This document shows positions 10,754-23,401 of a DNA stretch of 64,000 bases, piece by piece (position 1 is the first letter of the stretch; every line of letters begins with the position of its first letter). Origin of the DNA: Flammulina velutipes (lineage: Eukaryota; Basidiomycota; Agaricomycetes; Agaricales; Physalacriaceae); contig CM022369.1 in assembly GCA_011800155.1 (NCBI GenBank), forward strand, positions 2,356,001-2,420,000, written 5' to 3'. The position numbers were made by a program, and so were the translations under genes. The notes under the pieces were generated by a model, which did not search any database, had not been told where the DNA came from, and worked only from the letters and a program-made list of their open reading frames with translations.

Positions 10754-12794
10754 TTACGAGCTTGAGGTGATGATACCAGTACCACGACAATGGTCATTCG
10801 AGTCAGTAGGCCAGCATGATAGGTATCGACACCAGTCACATGCTGAAGACATGGTAGGTGAGTAGGGCACAGCGATAGATACGAAACAGGGTACACACCA
10901 GCGTAAGGATTTGAGGTGTAGAAGTTCCTCGTGAGTACAACAAACAAAACAATGGCAAGCGGTAGCGCTGCGATGCGGAAGCCCCACATGACCATCTTGT
11001 GTCGTTTGGTTTCACTGATGACTGGGTAGAACACGGCGCCAACCAAGAGACCCATCAAGAAGCCGCCAATGTGAGCTGTAAATATTGATTAGCATTCTCA
11101 AAGGAATCGACGAAAGTCGGACGCATACCGAAGTTATCAACGTCTTGAGAGGAATTATCAGTTACAGACACGGGTGTGAAAGGTAATAACTCACATGGAA
11201 TGAAACCAATGGCAATACCGATAGCAAGTTCAATAATCATGAAAATGAGCTGGACGAAAGTGAGTCGATGAAGAAATTATGAAATGGGAGCTTACCTTGC
11301 GAACCGGTCGATATTGGTACTTCCAATGGGCGATGAGATCCACCCAGGTGACCTTGAAGAGGTTGAGCGTGTTATGAAATCAGGACCGGGAAGAACTCAC
11401 AGCTACAGTTCCGAAGATAGCACCACTGGCTCCCACTGAGGGTATGCCAACGAGAGAAAAGTTGCCACCAAAGACGTTACTGCGACAACATAAGCTGCAT
11501 TCATAATTGCCATTGCAAAAAAAGCGGCATACCCAAAGATTCCAGCAGCCACGAAAGTGAAGAAGAACCCTCCCGTGCCCATCTCCCTCTCAATCTGTGC
11601 CGACAAGCTAAGTTGAGCGAACAGATTCAACGCTATATGCACAAATCCGGCATGTATGAATATGGGCGTAATAAATCTTGGAGTGGAAGAATGAAACGAG
11701 GACACACAAAGAAGGATAGATTAACTTACCTGAACCATTGGTTTGGCTCCTCATTATGGAACCCTCCGAAACCACATAGATCTTCGACTGTGCATATCTC
11801 GGTAGCAGGGTTGGCAGTATTATTCATGCCTGCAGGTGTCAACGTTCATTGGAGCCGCCACAGGAGAAAAGGCTTGTAAAACTCACAGCCAAGCTGCAGT
11901 GTAGGAGGAACCTCTGCGACATCCTTCATGCATGCAGGGAAGCGCGCTCCAACGTTGATGAGAGCTGCAGAAGAAGGACCAAGCATGTAATTGACAGTGG
12001 GCTGTACACGCGATTCGCGTGAGTTATGCAATCTTGGGAACACGTTATTGGATCTTACCTTGAAAGAAACGGGGCTGCCTTGCTCTTTCGAGTTCTTGAC
12101 GAGCTCAACTATGAACACACATATCATGATCACAGACAAAATCCAAACTGAATGGTCGGTATTTAGTTAGGACCGAGAAGCGATGGAGACTGGCGCACCA
12201 AGGAAAGGGTATCGTTGTCTCCCAATTCCACGTTTCTTGTCTTCTATTCTCTGCTCCAGTGGATACTTTCCAGCGCCCATGAATCGAGCGAATGGAGATG
12301 TCTTTTCAAGTGCACCTTTCGAACGGTCGGCATTGGATGGATCGGCATACTCTGTCGGGAATGTTGGCGAACAAGTATGCGCAACGACAGGACAACGCAC
12401 CGAGATCCTGATAGTTCCCTGAGCGACCAACGCCTGCTGCGTTCCGCACCAATGAAGCGTCGTCCTCGTCCTGTGGGTGATAGGCATATGCACCGCTGGT
12501 ATTGTTGTTGTAGGTATAATCGTCGTCTACTAGGGTATGTCGTTTGTCGTCGCCAGGATAGGGAGATTTGCTTCTGGTACTCGCTCCGCGGACAAGATTG
12601 GTGTTGGTCTTGTCGCCCAGCGTTCGATGGTCAAACGCCGCGTCCACAGGCGAAGAATAAGAGCTCCTCGAGCTCGTCGTCATGAAAGAATCGGCACGTT
12701 GGATGGTCGTGTCGTTGGTGTTAAGATGATCATTAGTGCCGACCAGCTTTACAGATGATTGGTCGTAACGCGGCGGCGGTGGCGATGTGGACAT
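10754..12794 (-). CDS. Rhomboid family intramembrane serine protease
   Basis: Intramembrane protease with a cytosolic, disordered N-terminal tail of about 190 residues (MSTSPPPPRYDQ...) and a seven-helix rhomboid core. The first helix is VWILSVIMICVFIVELV. The conserved FRFITPIFIHAGFVHIALN precedes the active site; the serine lies in SVGASGAIFG (about 11420-11440) and the histidine in FAHIGGFLMGLLVG (about 11060-11085), so the dyad is intact. After the last helix the protein ends in a Cys-rich tail, YACDWCRYLSCWPT...DHC, before the stop at 10754. Several short introns interrupt it. This is the secretory-pathway type, not the mitochondrial PARL/Pcp1 type. The N-terminal exon borders are less certain than the core. 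Confidence 0.88.
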
Positions 12795-13053
12795 TACAAT
12801 AGATAGTCGTGCACCAGAAGGGAAGAAGGTATAAAAGCAAGTTGAAAAAAAGAGATGATGGTCGTTGCAAGTAAATAATAGCTTCCGCAGTCAAAACCAG
12901 TGTTCGCCAAGTGCGGCTGTACACTGTTCTTGGTTGCCGAGCAATGCGTCATAATTCCCAAGCTCGTCGGTCTGATTCGGAGGCGATTCGGAGTTGTAAA
13001 TAACTCAATAGCTAGCTTATAGTGTGCCCATACGTCCTTGGTTAACAATTTCC

Positions 13054-13571
13054 ATGGCATCTGAACTCTCTACGAAATCCTACTTTCTTGTCTTTGCGCC
13101 CGATAGCACGGAGGAGGGCACTCTAGCCCGTCGTTTGGCTGTGCGTGCCCGTCACTTCGCAGAGGGTAAAGCTGATTTCGACTGTGGATTAATACGTACG
13201 TAGCATCGATCATATATCGATATTATCGTCTTCCATCTCATCGACAGGCATTGCTGGAGCTCAGCTGGACGAAACCACGCCTGAATTAGAGGATGGAATG
13301 AAGAACATGGTCGGATCCATCTTCATTTGCGAGGCAGTATCGATCGAAGAGTACCAATGTTCCCTCAACCTTCCTACTCTTATCCTGACATTCATATCTA
13401 CAGAGTAAGAAACATGATTACAAGGGACATCTACTACACGTCCGGAGTGGTAAGCGGTGGCTATCCTGGCTATGTACGCGTCCAACTGAAATATATGGTC
13501 AGTGGGACAAGGAAAAGCTTATCATTCGTTCTTTCCTATCTGCAAGGCCCTTCTCAAAATTAACTATGTAA
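13054..13571 (+). CDS. YCII-related domain protein
   Basis: Small dimeric alpha/beta barrel protein of about 119 residues with no assigned reaction in most fungi. Start MASELSTKSYFLVFAPDS; exons are joined by GT-AG introns that give FDCGLIRIAGAQLDETTPEL, then GSIFICEAVSIEEVRNMI, then RDIYYTSGVWDKEKLIIRSF. The last exon begins TGG GAC AAG at 13503 and ends at the TAA at 13569-13571. The ferredoxin-like pattern and the conserved DIYYTSGVWD fit the YCII family. The start codon is 259 bp from that of the divergent rhomboid gene. Confidence 0.85.
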
Positions 13572-13669
13572 CCCAATCCGTTAAATCTTATTAGTACACA
13601 ATTCACGTATGGCTAGTAATCCGGTTTATGAAAGCAATGCGACGTGGTATGGAAACGGTTAAATGAGCT

Positions 13670-16600
13670 CTAAAGCTTTTCTACGACAGGCGTCAGCTCC
13701 CCTCCTCCATGACTTGCCCTACCCTTCCCCCTTGCCTGAGAGGGCTTGCGAGTCAGTGGCGTATCATCAGTCTCCACCCTCAACTTCATCCCTTCCTCAT
13801 CATCAGACTGGAACTCCTCCTCCAAAACCGGCCGACCCCACCTTGAAGCAGACCGCACTCCATCCACCCACTTCAAAGTCCCAACACCAACCTGACGAAC
13901 CTTCTTCCGTCTCAACTTCCACAACGGCCTCGGCGCCTGTAGACTAGTTATGCTAAAGCTTTCGCTCCTCGAATCCGGCGTCATCATTGGACTCCGAGTC
14001 GGTCGTCGTTTGCTATCCCCAGACAATGGCAACCACGTTGGAGCAGCCGCCAGAAGTCGTGGATCGGAGGGAAATAGTAGAGGCAACATATGTCGCGAAT
14101 CAAGAAGTTCCCCAAGCACCTGAGGAGGCTTTATCGGCTCCCATGAGATGAACCTGTCCTCTCGGTCGAAAAGCATATCGATGCTCTGGTTCACTCCCAA
14201 AGACGACACTGTGTCGATAGAATCGTGTGAAGAGTCCCCAGACTGATCCAAAGACCCATTAACAGAAGATGTGCCGCCGCTGTCTTCCCTTTCGCGTTCC
14301 CGCTCACCCATCTAGGACGCGTTGTTTAAGGTACATGCAACGACGACAGGGGAGAAACGACATACTTCTCTTCGCAGTGCTTCAACTCCGAGCTTGACAC
14401 GATGCCTTTCCCAATCCTTCTGGAGCTGAGTAAGGTATTGTATACACTCGTCAGTCATACGTCCTTCGTTGACCTCAAACTTGTAGTCCCGAACAGCTCG
14501 TCGCATCTGTTCCAGCGAAGGTTAGATAGAGAACGACAAACTGAGGGGAAGGATCGTCGTGACGAACCTGCAGAGGGTTCAAAGATTTCATGGTCTGTAT
14601 GGTTGCCACGAGATGGTCAAATTCCGTGATAGAGGATAGGCACTTTCAGAGAGAGATGTTGTTAGTAGCCAATCGACACAGCTGATTAGCGACCAACCTT
14701 GAGCCAGTTCAAAAGCTCTCTAACAGGTTGGAAATGCGTTTGGATACCTCGAGGAAGCGACATAGCCTCCACCCATTCCTCGATGCTATTTAGATTGAGT
14801 CCAATTTGAACCGCGCGAGATCGACAGAGGAACTTCTTCCTCGTCATAATACGATTGAACATCTCGCCTGCAAGCAGTGATTAGTACCCACGTTACACAC
14901 GCTAGTGTGACATACATGATGTCCAATACATGACCTGCGACCACAGCTGGGTGATCAGCGCGGGATTCACATCGGCAAGAGTGAGAAGCGTATGCAGAGC
15001 AGTCAAGAACGCAACGACGTCGTCAGGACTTGGAGGAGGTGGAGAATCTGGAAATAGTGACTGCAGGGGAGTGTGAGCTGTCGAAGAAGCACGACCTCGG
15101 GCGACAGTATTCCGGAGTGACGAGAAAGCCTTCGATGCGGATGGTGTCACAGTTTGAGATGTAGGTGATGTGGGACGATTAGGTGGACTAGGTGGGGATG
15201 AAGGGGAGGCGCGAAGGGTAGACGACTGAGCTTTTTTCTTGCCTGCAAATGGTCGAAGAATAGACCATTCAGACTCGAATTGCACTGTGTCGAATTCGGA
15301 CCCTACGGAGTAGTCCAGTAGGGCAGGATCAAGAAGTTGGTCAACGCGTCGTTCGGCGAAACGGATGATGAAGACTGGTAGAAAGGTTTAGAAGCGTTGA
15401 CTCCAAGCAGTCAATCCCCCATGTACGTACCGAAGACCGAATTAATGACCTCTTCTATTAATTCAAACGAGCCGAGCATCTCGCAAGCCTCGTTTATGGA
15501 CGTGTCACATTGCATGAGATGGAGCCAAAGTGTTGTGTTGTACAACCAGAACACAAGGCAAGTTACATCGTCAGCGCGACTCTAGAGAGAGATAAGAGAT
15601 ATTCGGGAAAGAAAGTAGACGCGACGTACGAAGAAGGTATCTTCTATGCAATCGGTAGCGCCTATGATCAAGTCTTCTAACCATGTATGGTCGCACGTGA
15701 GGCACGCGAAGCGCGCTAGCATGTACAGCGTGTTTGCAGGAGTTGCATCGCGCAGGGCAGGTTGAAAGTTGGTGATTACGGAATCGAATATCTGTGGCAA
15801 CGCGACCGGAGAAAACACGAGCATGGACGAGTAATCCGGCGGAGGTGTCTGCTCTATTGATTAGCGCGACGATGTGCATCAAGGACACAGACATACATAT
15901 ATCGCATCGTCCTCATCCATTTCGTCGTCGTCGTCGCCATCTGAATCCGAATCCGATGAAATATCCGACTCAGGACCCCACCACTTTGGATGGATGCTCA
16001 AGAGATTCCCGATATCGTCCTGGACGGTCTTTTGTTTTCCTTTCCGCTTTACGCGTTCTTCGAGTACGTGCCGTCGTTCCTCCATGCGTCCGCCAGTCCA
16101 GCCTTCGCCGCGCATAGCTTCTTCGAGGAGAAGTGCGACATCCTCGCGTCCGGGAAGTATGGTATGGGCGGTAACGATGTCGAGTGGCGTCAGCTTGCGT
16201 CGGGATACGTCGAACGGCGAGCACCCGTGTGTCATGAGATGTGAGACGAGCGTCGGGGGCGATAGAAGTACTGCATGATGTAGAGGGGTCCAGCCGTCTA
16301 GCACGAGGCGCAGTCAGCGGCGCACCCACAATAACTTGAAGAATGTACCCACTTTTATCTGGTCCTAAATGCGCCCCCTGCGCGATGAGCAGGCGCACAC
16401 ATTCCTCCCGCTCGACGTCTCTATCTGAATCGGCGCCAAACCCGTGAATGGTTAACGAGATCAGTCCTTGTCCATCCTCGTCCTGCGTGCTCAGATCGAC
16501 GTAAGTCTGCGCCTGCGAGTCTGAAAGGAGGTATTGGAGGACAGAGAGCTCGGCGAAGATGCATGAACGCGCGAGACAATGCTTGACGAGCTCAGCCTTT

Positions 16601-16734
16601 TGGTCGGGGGTTAAGCCAGAATGGGAGGAGAGAAGGACGGCGATGTAGGCCGTTGACGGGTACAGTGGGTGGAGATCTGGCTGGACGTTGAGGTCCACGG
16701 AGCGTAATGAGCTCGATGGCATTATGTATGGCAC
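13670..16734 (-). CDS. Ankyrin-repeat and Dilute (DIL) domain protein
   Basis: Fungal protein pairing ankyrin repeats with a Dilute domain, the cargo-binding fold found at the end of class V myosins; no motor domain is present. N-terminal ankyrin-like repeats include DGQGLISLTIHGFGAD and SGWTPLHHAVLL (about 16250-16500). An acidic Ser/Asp patch follows (about 15900-15960). The DIL region spans roughly 14690-15830, with TWLEDLIIGATDCIEDTFF, NTTLWLHLMQCDTSINEACE, LLTLADVNPALITQLWSQVM and FNRIMTRKKFLCRSRAVQIG. The C-terminal 200 residues are Ser/Arg-rich and disordered. I kept the first ATG (16734); a second in-frame ATG at 16722 is as likely. Probably a membrane-traffic adaptor, by family only. 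Confidence 0.85.
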
Positions 16735-16993
16735 GTTAGAGTAATAGGGTGCTTCGCAACTGGCAACGTTGCCGGCGATCTATGCGCGGTCTATTGATTG
16801 CCTTGGACGTCGTCAACGACGATGGCGAGGCTTATTGCACGCTTGGACGCAGTGTTCAAGTGTGCGAAATGGTTGAGGACGTGTTGAAGTAAGGAAAGCT
16901 TGATGATCGTGGAAGGAAATATATCATAACGACGCCGTGACAAATGTCATTCAACATTACAGCTGTCCGGTACGATCTCTTCTCTTTCATATT

Positions 16994-17791
16994 TCATGCC
17001 CTCGTCCATTTACTTTCAATGTCTGATACTCCGACAGGCAGCGCTGCCTAGGGTAGGCTGTCGGCGCGAACTCATCAAGTTAGATAGGAACAACGAACCT
17101 TCTCATCGTAGTCATTCCATTCACCTTCGCTCAGATCAACATCGGTGAAGGCAGCTCCAGTAGAACCGACACATTTCCAAGTCCCCTACTATCTGTCAAC
17201 ATCATTTGTGACAGAAGCAACATATCCGACGCTCACACTGGGGTCGAACCCTACGAACTCTAGACCCCGACACTCAATCTTCAAGAGGGGACCAAATTGC
17301 CCATTCTCAGCCGTGTACGGCGTTACAGGCACTGCTGGATCGAATTTTGCGGTGCTCTCCCGTTTGCCTAAGAAAAGAGATCCAACGGCTGGAGGAAGAA
17401 GAAGGAAGAAGCCTACACATTCCACAGCGCCACACAAAGTTTGCAGTAGCGCCTTTACTGCCAGATAACTCGCGTTCCTCCTAGATAGAGGTTTGGTAGG
17501 TATCCCCGCCGATCGGCCAGCAGATGGATGTCCCACCTTTCTATTGACAGAGACTAGCTTGGGATGTTCCTCGTGGCAGCTGTTACATTTGACCTAGCAG
17601 AGTAGTTGCCTAAGGTCACTTTCCAGAGATCGTGGAAAGCGATATCGACCTTGAAAAAGTACTCAAAGTCATCCGATGCGGGAACCAGATCCGTGACATT
17701 CTCAAGTTCTGCTTTTATCCAGAGTTGAAGGACCTGCGACGAGCCGTTTCATTGCGATAGTAATTCCAAGAAGCAGCCCACTCACAACCAT
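16994..17791 (-). CDS. CXXC zinc-binding protein (DUF866/UPF0587)
   Basis: Small zinc-binding protein of the family of human C1orf123 (CZIB), about 160 residues. No single long frame shows it; it appears only after splicing. The ATG at 17789-17791 is followed by one codon and an intron. The exons then read VLQLWIKAELENVTDLVPAS, VKCNSCHEEHPKLVSVNRK, ERELSGSKGATANFVWRCGM, CKREST, ENGQFGPLLKIECRGLEFVG, GTWKCVGSTGAAFTDVDLSE and AALPVGVSDIESKWTRA before TGA at 16994-16996. The two CxxC pairs (CNSC and CGMC) that bind zinc are intact; the second is completed across an intron. Divergent from mS35. Confidence 0.88.
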
Positions 17792-17874
17792 TCTTGCGAG
17801 TGAGAGTGAGAAGCCAAGGGCGGCTTGTTGACAAGTGTTTGCAAAGGCCTTCCGGTGTTCTTCATCCTCCCGTC
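17792..17874. promoter_or_regulatory. 83-bp divergent promoter, DUF866 / mS35
   Basis: Only 83 bp separate the two start codons, so both genes must share a compact bidirectional promoter or start inside each other's leaders. An in-frame ATG for mS35 at 17794 would use nearly all of this space. Confidence 0.5.
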
Positions 17875-18912
17875 ATGGTGACTGGCGTAGCTCGTTTCTT
17901 GACGCGCAACGTCGCGTACGTCGGCGCGCGCCCGTCGACGCGTTCGCTGTATACCAAACACTGGCCCAATACACCGGGAACACCACCAGACCCAGAGGCG
18001 CTCGGCAAAGCAACCAAGCAGGCCATCGCAAAAGCTCGCAGTGGCTTGCTGCAAATCGGGAAAGACAAGCGGGCGTTCAACCAGGTCGATGCGGAGGTCA
18101 AGAAAATCAAAAGAGATGACGACTCCGAAGACATCTCGGGTATCCACACGACCACTGAAGACTACGACTCTATTCTGGAGGACGAGTTCCTCGACGACGA
18201 TACCACAACCGCTGGTTACATGCAAATAGAGTCCCAGCGTCACTTGCTGCACTACCTCCGCCTCATAGAGCACGAAATGCCTAAGCTTGTCGGTACGTCT
18301 AGACGCGTGCTATTCCAGCTTTACCGGAATTGACCGCAATGCAGCGTACCGAAAGCCATACACACCACCCACCTCGGAAACACCCATCATCGTCCGCTCA
18401 ATAACGTACGGTGGTGAACCCCATCCAATTACCGCTAAACGCGTGATAACCGTGGCAGTCGACGAGCTAGGCCTAAAGGACGAAGACGCCGTCCACCGAA
18501 TCAAACTCCTCGCTGGGTCGCGCTGGTCTCCTCGTCCACACGCAGACGGCGGTATCTGCAGCTCTGCGGAATGGGGAAATGGATACATCAAAATATCATG
18601 CGAAAACTTCCCGACACCAGATTTAAATCTCAAGTGGGCTAGCGACGCCCTCGACAGGCTCGTCAAGGAAGCGAACGTACGTGCTTAGAAGGACCAAGGA
18701 TCATCTTGCTAACGTTACCATAGACCCCTCGAGCCGACAAGTTCAAGGATGTGCCTGTCGACATTCGACATATCATCTCCAAGGCTCGTAAAGCACGGAG
18801 GGGCGAGCATTTGCGCGGAAGGTTACTGCACCGACCTACCAAACACGACTTTCCCGAGGAGTGGTTGCCGCAAGACATGGTGTCGGAGGATAGGAAGCTA
18901 GCCATTGTTTAA
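17875..18912 (+). CDS. Mitochondrial small ribosomal subunit protein mS35 (Rsm24)
   Basis: Component of the mitochondrial 37S ribosomal subunit. The N-terminus MVTGVARFLTRNVAYVG is Arg-rich with no early acidic residues, like a mitochondrial targeting peptide. The conserved mS35/MRPS28 core follows: RHLLHYLRLIEHEMPKLVAY, ETPIIVRSITYGGEPHP, KRVITVAVDELGLKDEDA, IKLLAGSRWSPR and EWGNGYIKISCENFP. Two introns interrupt the second half; the last exon ends DMVSEDRKLAIV. I chose the ATG at 17875 over 17794 because it gives a clean targeting sequence. Confidence 0.88.
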
Positions 18913-18938
18913 TATATCGCCGTACTAATCGACCAACG

Positions 18939-19697
18939 CTACACTTTGGATACAATCCCTCCAGACCGAATCATATCGAAAAAGTCGTCCTTTTCTACGG
19001 CAGCTATAGCAAGGTGAGAAAGTGTTGAGAGGACAAGTGCGATAGACATACCTTCTTTGCCTCTTCCGATGAGATTGTCCTTGTTCTTGCCCTTCTTTTT
19101 GCCCTTTGGGTCTGAAATTACAGGTGCTCCCAGAGATGGTTTACCACTTCCTCTTGCGGCCTTCTTTTCTTCTTGAGCAGAGACTGCTGCTGTTTGAGAC
19201 TGTTGTATGACATTAAAGAGTTTCACGACTGCAGAACAATGAGGACATGTCGATGGAAGATAAATCAAGGACGTACCACCACGTTGCGCGACCTTTCGCA
19301 GCGCTCGCTCACTCTCATTCCCCCATCCCCCAATTACATCAGTTATCCTGCCCTTGTCCTCCCTTTCCTTCTTTTCCATCTGCAGCGCTTTTTTCGCCTT
19401 GACCTCTAGCTTTTGATCATTGCGTTTTCGTGCCAACGACGGCTTCAGCGACAGAGGGAGGTCTGTGGGCGCATCGGTATTGAGCAGAGACTGTAGCGTC
19501 ACAGCAAAATTCGACGGCGCAGTCGCTCGTAGTTTTCGTTTTTTGGTCTGTGCAGACTTTTTTGGTTTGAGATTTGAGATTTCGTCGTCAGAGGCATTTG
19601 TTGAGGATCCTTCATCGTCTGATTCAAGTTGCGAGTCCGTGTCTTGCTCGCCGTCGTCGTCGGATAGGCGTTGTCGTTTGTGAGGAGGCATGGACAT
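18939..19697 (-). CDS. RRP15: Ribosome biogenesis protein RRP15
   Basis: Nucleolar protein needed for 60S subunit maturation. The N-terminal 60 residues are acidic and Lys-rich (MSMPPHKRQRLSDDDGEQD). The Rrp15 core starts at APSNFAVTLQSLLNTDAPTD and continues through KKALQMEKKEREDKGRITDV and ERALRKVAQRG to an intron near 19255; the next exon gives VVKLFNVIQQSQTAAVSAQE and a Lys-rich run, and the last DDFFDMIRSGGIVSKV. All three blocks match the family order. It is convergent with mS35, with 26 bp between stops, and its start is 104 bp from that of the divergent CAS1 gene. Confidence 0.85.
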   Translation of the reverse strand: MSMPPHKRQRLSDDDGEQDTDSQLESDDEGSSTNASDDEISNLKPKKSAQTKKRKLRATAPSNFAVTLQSLLNTDAPTDLPLSLKPSLARKRNDQKLEVKAKKALQMEKKEREDKGRITDVIGGWGNESERALRKVAQRGGTSLIYLPSTCPHCSAVVKLFNVIQQSQTAAVSAQEEKKAARGSGKPSLGAPVISDPKGKKKGKNKDNLIGRGKEGMSIALVLSTLSHLAIAAVEKDDFFDMIRSGGIVSKV

Positions 19698-19801
19698 GAT
19701 GGATGTAAAGAACTAGTTCGAGTCGATCATTACTTGCCATTTTGAGAATATTAGACTGTAACACTAACGACCACGACGCGTCCACTCCTCGTCGTCAATC
19801 C

Positions 19802-22555
19802 ATGCCCAAATCGTTTGCGCTGAGCCCGTCGTGGCCCAACTACGCAGGCGTCGGGGCGACGTTGTTGGCAGTGTTCATAGGACTCGGGCGGTACTTTCTC
19901 ATTGGTGCGTAAAGGACTTTCATCCAAGTATATGGGGGCTAAATTCGTGGATTTAGATTGGTGGGACCCGGTACGATGCCAGGCGCTGCTGGCCGACGGG
20001 GTGTGGACAGATAGCACGCTCAAAGTATGGCAACCAGAGGGCAAGTTACGCTGAACTCTCCTGCGCTTAATCCAAACTGACTTCAATACGCCAGGCTGCA
20101 TGATGCACTCTTACAAACCCAAAGACATCCCGGCCTGCGCAGATTCCCGAGATTTCGTATTCGTCGGTGATTCGGTGACGCGAACGCTCTTCTTCCAGTT
20201 CGCCAACATCCTTGACCCCTCGCTACCTACTTCTCCGCCCGACGATGAACAAAAGCATTCAGACTACCATCTGCGCACCGCGTCGCAAATCCAGGTCTCG
20301 TTCTATTGGGACCCCTTCCTCAACGCCACGCACACCAACGAACTCATCGCTCCCCGCCACGCACAGAAGCCTGCATTGCTAGTCCTAGGGTCTGGCCTGT
20401 GGCATCTCCGCTACGCAGAATCGTCCGGCGGTATTCCGCTCTGGGAAGCCAACATGGAACGAATACTGGGCATCCTCGCAGACGCACCGACCAAACCAGC
20501 CGACGAGGTTGTCATTCTGCCTGTCGAACAAGTCGTCCCATCAAAGCTCTCCCATGACCGTGCCGACACCATTCGCCCCTCTGACATCGATGCCATGAAC
20601 TCCGACCTGTACCACAGGATGTACCCAGGCCTAGCCGACTACTTGAGCCTGCTGGGCCGTGCGCCCCCCGCGCTACCCGTTTCATTTCCGGCGGTCTTCA
20701 ATGATATGTTGGATGCGCGGGAGACTCGCGATGGGCTGCATTTCTCCAACACCATTGTCAAGGCCCAAGCTAATCTACTTCTGAACCTTCGCTGCAACCA
20801 GCACCTCCCTAACCACTTCCCATACGACGCGACCTGTTGCAGGCCATACCCATGGCCTCGAATCGTCCACTTTGTGGTGTTAGTGGCAACAGTGCTATGG
20901 GGACCTGTATCTGTGTTCATGTCCCAACCTGCAGGTCGGTGGCATTGAGCTATCTATGAATCCGAGCTGATATTTCATGGGCCAGGCCAACGATTCCGCC
21001 ACTTGCCCACCATTAGCGCTGAACATATTCCTCGACTGGTTTTTGGTGGCTCTATACTCGTGATATATCTTGCGGACAGGTCAAGTTTATGGCTGAAAGA
21101 ACACAAACATTTCAATCCCTGGACGTTCGGATTCCTCCATCTCCTGGCTTTAGCATTGGGACTCGCGACTATCAAACGTGCAGACAAAGACCTGGGCTTC
21201 TTGAACCGGGATCAAACTGATGAATGGAAAGGATGGATGCAAAGTGAGCATTTAACTGTGCATGTCTGTTTTCCATTCTCATTTGGTTAGTCTCTATCTT
21301 GATCTATCACTATGTCGGCGCGTCAAAGATTTCGGGGATATACAATCCTATACGAGTTCTCGTCGCAGGCTACTTGTTCATGACTGGCTACGGGCATGGA
21401 ACCTATTACATCAAGAAGGCGGATTTTGGCCTCCTTCGTGTGGCGCAGGTGAGCCCGTCTCCAGGAAGTTTCCAACAGACTTGTAACATAGAACAGGTTA
21501 TGGTCAGACTCAATCTCTTTCCAGTCCTGTTGGCGTACTCTATGGACACGGACTACATATCATACTACTTTGCCCCACTCGTCTCGATGTGGTTCCTCAT
21601 CGTCTACGGCACCATGGTCACCCTCTCGCAATTCAACGACAACACGCCATTCCTACTCGGAAAGCTGTTCGTCTCAGCAGGAGCCGTGACGTGGTTCATG
21701 AAGACCGACTGGCTGCTCGAGACTGTATTCGACCTCCTCCAGCAAGTCTTCAAGATCGAGTGGTCAGCGCGCGAATGGGGTTTCCGCGTCAACCTCGACT
21801 TGTGGATAGTCTACGCTGGCATGCTAGCGGCCATAGCGGTGATCAAAATACGCGAAAACCGTTTAACGGACCACCCCCAGTGGCCTCTGGCGGTGAAGGT
21901 GTTGATCGGCGCCTCTGCGATAGTGATGCTGTGGTTCTTTGCGTTCGAGTTGATGCAAGAATCCAAGTTCACGTACAACACATGGCACCCGTACGTCTCG
22001 TTCCTGCCTGTGCTGGCATTCGCGGTTCTGCGCAACGCCAGCGTGATCCTGCGGTCGGCGTCGTCCCGGGGGTTCGCCTTCATAGGGAAATGCTCCCTCG
22101 AGACGTTCGTTATCCAGTACCATTTCTGGTTAGCGGGGGACACGAAGGGTGTGTTGCTCGTGTTGCCGGGGACGAAGTGGCGGCCGGTGAATTTCGTTTT
22201 CACGTCGTTTTTGTTCATTTTTGTGTCGCATTGGGTGGCGCGGGCTACGGGTGACTTGACGGCGTGGGTATGCAGTGATGGGCAGGGTGCGGCTGCCATA
22301 CCTGCTCCTGTGACGCAGGCGAGAGCGGAGGAGAGAATACCCTTGACTAGTGTGGATGAGGGGAAGCCGGAGGGAGGCGACGTCCCGCCGGACACGCCTA
22401 CTGCACCGACGAGGAGATGGTTGGATAGACTGGCGGAGGGTGCTGCACCGGAATCAGCGGTGGAAGCGAAGACGCCATGGCAGCCTGGCTTGAAAATAAA
22501 ATTGGGGACGATAGTGGCTGCTATGTGGGTAGCCAACGTCTTGTGGAGGATGTAG
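19802..22555 (+). CDS. CAS1: CAS1-type polysaccharide O-acetyltransferase
   Basis: Golgi multi-pass protein of the Cas1 family; Cryptococcus Cas1 O-acetylates capsular glucuronoxylomannan. One N-terminal membrane anchor (GVGATLLAVFIGLGRYFLID) is followed by a lumenal SGNH/PC-esterase-like domain with the nucleophile motif VFVGDSVTRTLFFQF and the Asp-His motif DGLHFS. About ten membrane segments follow, including HIPRLVFGGSILVIYLA, VLVAGYLFMTGYGHGTYY and SFLPVLAFAVLRNASVILRS, with the conserved GKCSLETFVIQYHFWLAGDT. The cytosolic tail is disordered before a last hydrophobic stretch and TAG. The second intron (20041-20094) uses a GC donor, GCAAGT. The exact substrate here is unknown. Confidence 0.92.
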
Positions 22556-23401
22556 ATTACCGTCAAGGTATGGATGGACTGGAGGACGATCTTTATTGTA
22601 CATATACCCTCGTGTGTGGAGAATTTTAATGACTTGAAACCTTGTATTCGATCGACATTGCGCATACTGAGTTTCGAACATCGGGAGAATACAGAGAAAA
22701 TGTCATTATCATACGGTACGGTAGGATTCTGAGGAGATGTTAGAAGGTGCGAAGGATAGGATAAGAGGGTTGAAGAGGAGGATCATATGGTTGAAGACAT
22801 TGATTTTTGCATTTGTCGTCATGAAATCGGATGATTGAATGCAAGGTATAATCATTGGATGCGGTAGGGAACGCCACGTACGGTATGAGAATCTGAGGAA
22901 GGGGAGTCAGTAAGAGTGTCGAGTAAGGACAGATTATGAGAATGGAATCAGTATTAGCATGGAAAATCGTCAGCGCCAGTCCTTTAGACCGGCTAGGTGC
23001 TTGACTTCTATATTGATCATCACATTGTGATGAGAACGGAACGTGTGCTCACCATTGCAGATATTTGAGGATAAGACAAGACGAGAGCAGTCTGAAGAAA
23101 AGGTGAGCGAGGAATCGACAAAGACGCCAGAGATGTTCAGAAATTTGGGTATATGAATGAAGTTCATCAGCCCGTAGGCTTCGAAGTAGCGATTCGTATG
23201 TCTCGTCCTCGAGCAGAAAGAGAAGGAGACTTACGGTGGTTGGGACATGAGCGTAAGAAGGAAAGCCCACGAAAATTTCTTATGGCAGCGGATTTAGGGC
23301 CGGGATTGCGACGCACGTGACGTCCGCGAACTCCGCCAAGCTCATTGTGTCGTCGTTCTTTAGTCCAAGGTCGCTTGTTACGCAACCACCACGAACCACT
23401 C
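22556..23401. other. Intergenic region
   Basis: 846 bp between CAS1 and the STS1-like gene, which have the same orientation. It is purine-rich on the + strand near 22690-22760, and short antisense frames here have no recognisable content. I see no gene or RNA; the STS1 promoter and leader lie in the right part. Confidence 0.5.

Noticed and set aside
21811..22665. 284-codon open frame antisense to CAS1
   Set aside because: CAS1 on the other strand has a continuous family match over the same bases, so this is a shadow frame.
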